NCBI GenBank assembly: GCA_003165615.1
Contig: PLWR01000080.1
Location: 1 to 10,648 of the forward strand
From: Acidobacteriota bacterium
GTDB taxonomy: Bacteria; Acidobacteriota; Terriglobia; UBA7540
Direction: 5' to 3'
Length of the DNA: 10,648 nt
The position numbers and the translations under genes are program-made. The number at the start of each line of letters is the position of its first letter. The first letter of the stretch is position 1. This document shows positions 1 through 5,634 of this stretch, one piece after another. The notes beneath the pieces are model-generated. The model was not told the origin of the DNA, searched no databases, and saw nothing but the letters and a program-made list of their open reading frames with translations.

Positions 1-78
1 ACGCCGTCGCATTGGGATCAGAGGCTCATCCTTCGCCCAAAACTCGTCGGAAACTTCCCAAGATTTTATCTGTGGCAT
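1..78 (-). CDS. IS5-type transposase, N-terminal fragment (runs off the left edge)
   Basis: The minus strand from the ATG at 78-76 is open to the window edge and encodes 26 residues starting MPQIKSWEVSDEFWAK and continuing with EPLIP and an arginine-rich stretch. The WEVSDEFW...EPLIP pattern is the usual beginning of IS5-type (IS4/IS5 superfamily, DUF4096-like N-terminus) DDE transposases, which cut and join element ends. The DDE catalytic part lies outside the window. An in-frame TAA lies nine bases before this ATG, so this is the first start in this frame. A better-placed start, ATGGCCAAA at 88-80 with an AAGG seven bases upstream, is one base out of frame with the conserved segment. The gene may therefore carry a one-base insertion near its start. 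Family assignment rests on this short peptide only. Confidence 0.68.
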   Translation of the reverse strand, partial: MPQIKSWEVSDEFWAKDEPLIPMRRR

Positions 79-140
79 CTTTGGCCATTATCTTGCCTTA
101 ATCCTTCCGAGAGTTCAATACGTATTTACGGATAAGCTCT
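1..140 (-). mobile_element. End of an IS5-like insertion sequence
   Basis: The transposase start at 78 is preceded, on the minus strand, by about 50-60 bases with no reading frame continuing from the neighbour. Before that, at about 126-145, the methyltransferase reading frame loses similarity to its family and stops. This fits the end of an insertion sequence lying against the interrupted gene. On the minus strand the junction reads CACCTA then AGAGCTTATCCGTAAATACG. I infer the element tip to be near AGAGCTTATCCG, with a short TA or CTA target duplication. The other end is not in the window, so inverted repeats and duplication cannot be confirmed, and the boundary is good only to about 15 bases. 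Confidence 0.5.
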
Positions 141-1853
141 TAGGTGGGAGCGATGGAAGAGTTCATTCCAGAGAATGCCGGCTTGCTCGCCTTGGCTAAT
201 GGAGTTAGTAGAGACGAAACCGACTTGAATCCGGGTGTTCTGAATATATTCGCCGGCCTTGAAATACCAGCCTGCAACGTAGTCGAGCACGCCTCCGCCT
301 TTGACATTGCCACAGATAAGTTCCATGTCGGCTTTCTGTTCGGCGTTCCCGAATTGTTTTCCACCAAACGGCGGATTGCCCAGGACGAAGCTGCATTGGC
401 CGGGCGGAAGAATCTTCTTCCAGTCGAGACGGAGCGCATTGCCGCAGACGATTGTGGGGGATTTCTTGAGCGGGAGGCGCACGAAGTATTGCCCGAAGGC
501 TTCCGAGAGGCTGATGTTCATCTGATGATCCATCAGCCACATGGCAACTTCGGCGATGCGTGCGGGCCATTCGCTGATTTCGATGCCGTAGAAAGCATCC
601 ACGTCCAACAGGGAGAGGCGTTGGATATCCAATTCCTGCTGAACTTGGGGGTAGAGTAACTTGAGAATTTCTATCTCCAGCAGACGCAACTCGCGGTAGG
701 TAATGACCAGAAAGTTTCTGCAGCCACACGCCGGATCAAGAAAACGCAACTCTGCCAGCCTTCCGTGAAACCGCTTCAGTTCGGCTTTGTTATTCTTGGA
801 GCGCTCAAATTCCGCGCGCAGGTCATCAAGAAAGAACGAACGAATGAGCTTGAGGATGTCGCGCTCGTTGGTGTAATGGCCGCCGATTTGCCGCCGCTCT
901 TTCGGGTCCATGACCGACTGAAAGAGCGAACCGAAAATCGCCGGGGAGATGCGCGACCAGTCGAAGTGCGTGCAAGCCAGCAGGGCATTGCGCATGTCGC
1001 TGTTGAAGTCGGCGAAACCGAGGTTTTCCGCAAAGAGGTCGCCGTCGACGTAGGGGAAAGCGGCAACGGTTTCGTCGAGGTTTTTCTGGCGCTTGTCCGG
1101 TGGCGTGTTCAACACGTCGAACAGCCGCGCGAGGTGCAAGCGAACGTCAGAGCCGTCTTGGGCGGTGCGATTCAACAGATAGAGCTTGAACGATTCAGGT
1201 TCGAAGATGCCCGTGTCTTCGCTGAAGAGGCAAAAGAGGATGCGGACAAGGGAACGTTCGAGCTGATGCCCGGAGTAGCCGCCCGCTTCCAGCGCGTCGT
1301 GGAGGCGGCCCATGATTTCGACGGCTCGAATGTTGATGGGGTCCTGCGCCTCGAATTTGTGCTGCTTGTAGCCGGGGATGAAGGCGAAGGCGTGAATCCA
1401 TTGGTGAAGGTCGGCCAGCGGAAATTCGAGGGTGGCCACTTGGCGGTTGTTGAACAGAGGAAGGTTGCGCGGGTCTTCAGGCTCAAGATCGTGCAGGGCG
1501 ATGCGGGCAAAATCGGAAACGATGACATAGCGGGGAATTTCGTCTGTCCGTCCTTCGCGCGCGAGATCCTGAATGTATTGGAACGCCTGCGACCAGGCTT
1601 TGCCGAGGTCTTTGTCGCGGCTCTTGTGCTCCACCAGTACCTTGCCAGGCCAGAACAGGTCAATGTAGCCGTAATCACCGGAAATCCTTTGGACCGGTTC
1701 CTCAAAGCTGGCAACAGCACGGCGAGGGACGCCGAAGACATCGAAGAACTCGTTCCAAAAGGTTTGCTTTTCCGCTTGTTCTCTTTTGGCGCCTGTCCAT
1801 TCTTTTGAAAAGGCAATGGCGCGATGGCGGATTTCGTTCCAAGAAAGGGGCAT
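126..1853 (-). pseudogene. Truncated MmeI-like type IIG/IIL restriction-modification enzyme
   Basis: The 575-residue frame matches the first half to two-thirds of single-chain restriction-methylation enzymes of the MmeI type, which usually have about 900 residues or more. An N-terminal PD-(D/E)XK-like nuclease site is visible as D65, E75 and K77 (IDLFWPG, then VEHKS), with the same spacing as known for MmeI. A helical spacer follows. The adenine-methyltransferase core has motif I as DPACGCRNF (373-381) and motif IV as NPPF (493-496). In the family, motif I normally reads DPACGCGN or DPACGSGN, so R379 replaces a conserved glycine of the SAM loop. After FVSTNSISQGEQ (547-557) the frame runs only about 18 more residues and stops at the insertion-sequence junction, so the rest of the methyltransferase and the target-recognition domain are missing. 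The start ATG lies directly behind seven C residues with no clear ribosome-binding site. I expect no active enzyme. It could also be called a partial class I DNA methyltransferase. Confidence 0.85.
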
Positions 1854-1912
1854 GGGGGGGTAATACCAGCCCCTTGCCGAGTGTCGAGGGGTGAAATTCC
1901 AACCCCGCGGGG
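1854..1912 (-). promoter_or_regulatory. Alternating G/C tracts before the methyltransferase start
   Basis: In the leader just upstream of the ATG, four-base or longer G and C runs alternate. Plus-strand positions are GGGGGGG 1854-1860, CCCC 1870-1873, GGGG 1888-1891 and the palindrome CCCCGCGGGG 1903-1912. Neighbouring tracts can pair in mutually exclusive ways. For example, 1870-1876 can pair with 1885-1891 over seven positions including one G-T, or 1888-1892 can pair with 1902-1906. On the minus strand the GGGG at 1870-1873 is the nearest purine-rich run to the start and could pair with the C run touching the ATG. This is a structural observation; a regulatory role is a guess, and the gene it precedes is broken. 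Confidence 0.25.
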
Positions 1913-1945
1913 ATAATAGATTAGGACACCACCGTCGCGGGCTGG

Positions 1946-1973
1946 CGCAGACCTCTGATTTTTGAGGTCTGCG
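1946..1973. repeat. Perfect 10-bp inverted repeat (hairpin)
   Basis: CGCAGACCTC (1946-1955) is the exact reverse complement of GAGGTCTGCG (1964-1973), separated by an eight-base AT-rich loop, TGATTTTT. The hairpin would be stable in RNA from either strand. Neither side is followed by a T run, so it does not look like an ordinary intrinsic terminator. It lies about 90-120 bases upstream of the methyltransferase start and could be part of that leader, a protein-binding site or a dispersed palindromic repeat. Confidence 0.5.
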
Positions 1974-2175
1974 ATCTCCCCGTACTGTTGGCGGCAGAGC
2001 ATTCCCACGAACGGCACGGGCTACGACCGTTATGGGAACCTGTTGACAATCAATTCCAGCCAGCGCTTCTCATCTGCGCTTGTTAAGAAATGAAAGCCGC
2101 AGAGCAGTTCCAAATGGCGGAACCACCCTGCGCTTCCCGCTGGCCCATTTCTGCGCAAGCCTGACATTTTGTCTC

Positions 2176-2204
2176 TTGACAAAACGAGCCAATGGGTATA
2201 GGCT
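2176..2204 (+). promoter_or_regulatory. Promoter-like sequence (sigma-70 type), no obvious gene
   Basis: A consensus -35 box TTGACA (2176-2181) is followed after 17 bases by TAGGCT (2199-2204), a -10-like box within TATAGGCTAG. Transcription would run rightward through the direct repeats toward the gene at 2652, about 440 bases away. No open frame with a ribosome-binding site begins close behind it, so it may serve a small RNA or a long leader, or be a remnant. Only the -35 box is strong. Confidence 0.3.
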
Positions 2205-2314
2205 AGAAATGCGTTGAAGGCCAGACGCCATGCGGCCGCCCCCACGAAAGTCTCTCCAGCTCACCCCTGCGGTCGTGAAATTAGCCCATACAAAAAAATA
2301 TTAAAAATGAAGGT

Positions 2315-2421
2315 TGCTCCCAATGAGTTATTGAAAACAAAGGGGCAAAAGAAGTACTCCCAATGAGTTTATGAAAACAAAGGAGTTATCGAGTATTGCC
2401 TATGATTTGATGAAAACAAAG
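2315..2421 (+). repeat. Three imperfect ~28-bp direct repeats, 39-40 bp apart
   Basis: Copies lie at 2315-2342, 2355-2382 and 2394-2421. Their common core is an ATGA-containing segment followed by TGAAAACAAAG. Copies 1 and 2 differ at three positions; copy 3 differs from copy 2 at about five. The sequences between copies are only 11-12 bases and are unrelated, which is too short for CRISPR spacers. Each copy contains a minimal ATG-to-TGA reading frame (ATGAGTTATTGA, ATGAGTTTATGA, ATGATTTGA). In copies 2 and 3 its stop overlaps an ATGAAAACAAAG (Met-Lys-Thr-Lys) start. Copies 2 and 3 are in the same frame, so translation would give a 13-residue period beginning MKTK. Function is unknown. Confidence 0.7.
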
Positions 2422-2651
2422 AGGTTAAGGCGAAGTTGCGCATCGATGCGTGGGGCGATTCGTCCGCATCGACAAGGAAAGAACCGCGGACCCACAAGAC
2501 AGATCGCGCTACACTTCCTTCGCCGGATTGGGAATGAAAACCGCCCATGTTGGAAATCAGCCAGACTGACCTGGCACCGCTGAGGGTGGTATGACGGCCT
2601 AGATCCGATTTCGTGGTAAGATGACCAATATTTACAGGCGGGAGCGGGACA

Positions 2652-4574
2652 GTGAGCTTCCAAGGAAAATACCAAATTCAGTCTGCTCTCGGTGGCGGTG
2701 AAGCCCCGTCGTTCCGCGCGGTGCAGATTTCCACCGGGCAGCCTGTACTCATACACCATCTTGCCGCCGGAAAGACTCCTCCCCAACAACCCGATTTGGC
2801 TATCTTGATCTTCAAGTTTCTCTGCCGCGCATCGGACGAACAGAGTCGGAAATTACTCGACATGGGCGAAGACGAGGGGCGCATTTATGTCGTGACGCCG
2901 GATGTGCCGGAGTGTCAGGACCTTCGCCAGTGGCTCCTGTCGGTGACCGATGCGCAACCAGCGGCGGCCGAACCCGCGAAGGAAACTCCGGGCCCCATAA
3001 ACCTTGATTCCACGCGCGCGTTCACCACGGAGGCTTTGCGGCAGGCTTTGCGCGACGCGGAGAGCGCGCCCGCTCCCCATCCTCCGTCAACGGCGGGAAC
3101 ATCGAGCCCCGAGAGCCTTAATTCCACGCGTGCGTATACCACCGAAGCAATGCGGCAGGCATTGCGCGATGCGGAGCGCGGGCCCGTGCCTATTCCTCCG
3201 TTGCCGGCCGCAACAACACCCGCTGTTCCCCCTGCGGAAAAAGGTCCCGGCGCTTTGATGCCACCCCCGGAGGTTCCCGAGGCTGCATCCGAGGTTGCCG
3301 TTGGGCGGGTGACGGACTTCACCGCCTTCTGGGAGAAGACATCAGCGGTGAGTTTTGCCGGACAACCGGCAGCCAGCGCCGCGCCGCAGGAATCGCCGAA
3401 AAGCCCGGAGGCGCCTTCTGAGGTTCCCGCAGTCACGGCGGAGTTCATGTCCTTCTGGTCGTCGAGGGCACCTGTGAGCATTCAGGATGCTCCCACTGAA
3501 GCCATGCCCACTCTCCGGGCGCGAGCGGCTGATCGTGAACCGAGGCCTGCGGCAGGGGGGGGGCCGGCGGATGCCAAAGGGAGCGCGAGCCCGGTTGGGG
3601 ATGTGGTGCTGATACCCCCCGAAACGCCGCCTCCGGTGACTACGAACGAGGCGCCAGTTCCCACGCCCTTGCCGCCACCTGCCCCGAAGCCTGCTGACAA
3701 GGACCCCGGAACGATGATCCTTGGCGGGTTCAAGGACCTGTTGGGGGAGAGCGATAAAGCCCCTCCGCCGGCTGGCACGACTCCGCCCACACCCAGCGCC
3801 GAGGAAAAGCCCGGGGCAGAGGTCGAGACGGGGGAGAACGCTCCTGGCGCTCAAATTCCCTCGGGATTTGAAGTGGTGTTCCAGAGCAACAAGCCGCGCT
3901 CTCGTTCCACCCAAGTGGGCTTGCCGAATCAGTCAGGAAACATGGCTGCTCCCGCGCCCATCGCGCCGCAAACCGCGCCGGAGGAGCCGGCTCGAGCCCC
4001 TGCCGCGAAAGCCTTGCCCCCTGTCGCGCCACCGGTGGCCAGCCCGCCGACGGAGACATTCGGGGGAACTCTGGTGATGGGTGTCCCCAATTCTCTCGAG
4101 GAGCCAAGGCAAGCGGCCGGGGCTACGAATGAACCCGCCGCGCCGCCTTCGCCGCCGTCCGCCCCGCAAGCTCCCAAAGAACCAGAATCAGCGACCCGGT
4201 TCGTTTCTGTGCCTCCCCCGCTGCCGGCTTCAACCTTGAGGCCTACTCCGCTCAAACGGGCACAGCCGGGTGAGTATACGCGCATGATCCAAAACGTGAA
4301 GGCCCCGCCCGGGCCGCTGCCGCCCGCGGGCCCGAGGGGGGATGCTTCCGCCGCTTATCGACCGGCGGCGAATCGCGCGGCGCCGGCTGCCACCCCTCAA
4401 CCTCCGCCTTACCAGGAGGCGCCCGCGCCGTTTCCAGCCTCGCGGTACGTTGCCAATGACGCGCCTTTGGTCCCCGCCCGCAAGAAGCGCCCGGCCTGGG
4501 CGCCGATCCTGATTCTCGGTAGCCTATTTTTGATGACGGTGGCGCTGCTCGTCTTCTTTGCCTTCAAACATTGA
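2652..4574 (+). CDS. Tail-anchored Pro-rich protein with degenerate kinase N-lobe
   Basis: The protein has 640 residues. The start is the GTG at 2652, with GGGAG at 2640-2644 seven bases upstream. Residues 7-98 follow the layout of a Hanks-type kinase N-lobe: KYQIQSALGGGEAPSFRA resembles the glycine loop, STGQPVLIHHL takes the place of the VALK strand, and RIYVVTPDVPECQDLRQWL resembles the hinge. The catalytic lysine is replaced (LIHHL), and there is no HRD or DFG, so it cannot be an active kinase. Residues 100-610 are Pro/Ala-rich and probably disordered. They contain paired short motifs: STRAFTTEALRQALRDAE (120-137) with STRAYTTEAMRQALRDAE (158-175), and TDFTAFW (221-227) with AEFMSFW (263-269). 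Single motifs PGTMILGGF (352-360), GGTLVMG (471-477) and GEYTRMI (540-546) also occur. After KKRP, one hydrophobic helix (about 616-637) ends the protein, so it should be anchored in the inner membrane with its bulk in the cytoplasm. Its position ahead of the phosphatase and kinase genes suggests an adaptor or substrate of that kinase; this is inferred. A run of nine G at 3555-3563 lies in the coding sequence. Confidence 0.8.
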   Translation: MSFQGKYQIQSALGGGEAPSFRAVQISTGQPVLIHHLAAGKTPPQQPDLAILIFKFLCRASDEQSRKLLDMGEDEGRIYVVTPDVPECQDLRQWLLSVTDAQPAAAEPAKETPGPINLDSTRAFTTEALRQALRDAESAPAPHPPSTAGTSSPESLNSTRAYTTEAMRQALRDAERGPVPIPPLPAATTPAVPPAEKGPGALMPPPEVPEAASEVAVGRVTDFTAFWEKTSAVSFAGQPAASAAPQESPKSPEAPSEVPAVTAEFMSFWSSRAPVSIQDAPTEAMPTLRARAADREPRPAAGGGPADAKGSASPVGDVVLIPPETPPPVTTNEAPVPTPLPPPAPKPADKDPGTMILGGFKDLLGESDKAPPPAGTTPPTPSAEEKPGAEVETGENAPGAQIPSGFEVVFQSNKPRSRSTQVGLPNQSGNMAAPAPIAPQTAPEEPARAPAAKALPPVAPPVASPPTETFGGTLVMGVPNSLEEPRQAAGATNEPAAPPSPPSAPQAPKEPESATRFVSVPPPLPASTLRPTPLKRAQPGEYTRMIQNVKAPPGPLPPAGPRGDASAAYRPAANRAAPAATPQPPPYQEAPAPFPASRYVANDAPLVPARKKRPAWAPILILGSLFLMTVALLVFFAFKH

Positions 4575-4680
4575 TCCGATGCGCCGAGTCTCCCCGCCGC
4601 GTTGATGGCAACTCCTTCGGGGTTTCGCCGCAGGGGCCTCCCGCGCTGATTGGGGGGGCTTCTGCGAACCTCCCGTACTC

Positions 4681-4708
4681 TTGCATTTTCCAGGAATTTA
4701 GATAGACT
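4681..4708 (+). promoter_or_regulatory. Possible promoter for the phosphatase-kinase pair
   Basis: The gap between the first gene and the phosphatase contains TTGCAT (4681-4686) and, 16 bases on, TAGACT (4703-4708), a moderate match to -35 and -10 boxes. It lies about 60 bases before the phosphatase start. It would allow the phosphatase and kinase to be expressed apart from the upstream gene, although read-through from 2652 is equally possible. Both boxes are weak. Confidence 0.25.
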
Positions 4709-4770
4709 GCACAGGTAGAGATATCCCGGTAGAGTTACGAGACAACCCGAAAAGGGGAGGTGTGTTCGTC

Positions 4771-5634
4771 GTGGCGGACCATGAGCAGGAACCTTTGTCC
4801 CTCAGCGGTGAAGCGAAAGGTGTCCTCCGTCTCGGTGCGCGGATCGCTCACGTCACGGACGTGGGCCGTCGGCGGCGCAACAATCAAGACTCCCACCTGG
4901 TTCTCCCCCTGGATAACCCGGCGGCGGCGCAGGATGGGGCGCCGGAGCTCATCGGGCTTGAAACGGGCCGATTGCTGATGGCCGTCGCGGACGGCATGGG
5001 TGGGCACTTTGGCGGTGAAGTGGCCAGCCGCTTATGCGTGGAAAACCTCGCCAAAGAGATTGTCAACCAACTGCATGACCCCCTGAAGGGACAGCCGGAC
5101 TTGCTGTCTGCCCTCAGCAAAGCGGTGGATGCCGCGCACAAGGCGGTTTTCGCCCACGCGCAAAGTTACGCCGAAAATCTGACCATGGGAACCACCCTGA
5201 CGGCTGTGCTTTTGCACGGTGCGCATGCGGACATCGCGCAGGTGGGGGACTCACGCGCCTACCTTTTCCGCAACGGAAACCTGATTTTACTGACCCAGGA
5301 TCAGACCATCGGCAACCAGTTGCGTAGCCGGGGGGAGGACTCCACCACCGTGGATGCGCACATTCAGGAGATGCTGATTCAGGCGGTGGGGGCGCAGGCG
5401 GAGATCGAAGTCATCATGACGTCGATTGATCTGGAGCCCCATGATCTCCTTTTGCTTTGCTGTGACGGACTCTACAAGGTTGTTCCTCCGGCAGACATCG
5501 TGGAGACCCTGGAACTGGAAATGGGACTGCACGAAAAAGCCATGCACCTGGTGACGCGCGCCAATGAGGGCGGCGGTCCGGACAATATCACGGTGATCCT
5601 GACGGAGATCTGCCAGGTTGAGAGCACAGGCTGA
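4771..5634 (+). CDS. PP2C-family Ser/Thr protein phosphatase
   Basis: This is a metal-dependent (Mn/Mg) PPM phosphatase that should remove phosphate from Ser/Thr residues. In bacterial gene pairs such as PrpC/PrkC and PstP/PknB, the partner enzyme opposes the kinase. Numbered from the GTG at 4762, the family motifs appear in order: RRRRNNQD (37-43), the metal-binding DGMGG (77-81), GTTLTAVLL (143-151), VGDSRAY (161-167), LTQDQT (177-182), CCDGLY (233-238) and GGPDNITVIL (271-280). All expected acidic metal ligands (D77, D235, D274) are present, so it should be active. The whole protein is one catalytic domain with no membrane segment, hence cytoplasmic. I prefer the in-frame GTG at 4771 as start because GGGGAGG (4754-4760) touches the upstream GTG at 4762 with one base between, but stands ten bases from 4771. 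That gives 287 residues. Its TGA shares a base with the kinase ATG, indicating translational coupling. Confidence 0.93.
   Translation: MADHEQEPLSLSGEAKGVLRLGARIAHVTDVGRRRRNNQDSHLVLPLDNPAAAQDGAPELIGLETGRLLMAVADGMGGHFGGEVASRLCVENLAKEIVNQLHDPLKGQPDLLSALSKAVDAAHKAVFAHAQSYAENLTMGTTLTAVLLHGAHADIAQVGDSRAYLFRNGNLILLTQDQTIGNQLRSRGEDSTTVDAHIQEMLIQAVGAQAEIEVIMTSIDLEPHDLLLLCCDGLYKVVPPADIVETLELEMGLHEKAMHLVTRANEGGGPDNITVILTEICQVESTG

Larger units (their letters stand above)
1854..2651. other. ~800-base intergenic region with no convincing gene
   Basis: No frame here has both a good ribosome-binding site and recognisable protein similarity. A 71-codon minus-strand frame at 2030-2245 (starts MGAAAWRLAF, ends ELIVNRFP) and a 70-codon plus-strand frame at 2371-2583 (starts MKTKELSSIAYDL, then arginine-rich) are open but unrecognised. 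The second begins inside the direct repeats and is best treated as repeat-derived. The region does contain a perfect inverted repeat (1946-1973), a TTGACA-type promoter-like sequence (2176-2204), an A-rich stretch (2288-2308), three direct repeats (2315-2421) and a 12-bp palindrome CGCATCGATGCG (2439-2450). The mixture of repeats beside an insertion sequence and a dead restriction gene suggests a decaying or recombining segment. Confidence 0.55.

Noticed and set aside
765..1808. 347-codon plus-strand frame opposite the methyltransferase
   Set aside because: Antisense shadow; the minus strand shows PD-(D/E)XK, motif I and NPPF in the right order.
1172..2017. 281-codon minus-strand frame overlapping the methyltransferase start
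   Set aside because: It is mostly a shadow of the methyltransferase in another frame, with Ser/Arg-rich low-quality sequence and no family resemblance.
2030..2245. 71-codon minus-strand gene
   Set aside because: No ribosome-binding site or family match; left as a possible repeat-derived frame in the intergenic entry.
2315..2421. CRISPR array
   Set aside because: Only three imperfect repeats with 11-12 base gaps and no cas genes.
2591..2622. Promoter just before the gene at 2652
   Set aside because: TAAGAT (2617-2622) looks like a -10 box, but no acceptable -35 box lies at 16-18 bases.
4607..4629. Terminator after the first gene of the cluster
   Set aside because: A hairpin can be drawn (AACTCC with GGGGTT around TTC), but there is no T run after it and the outer stem needs a bulge.
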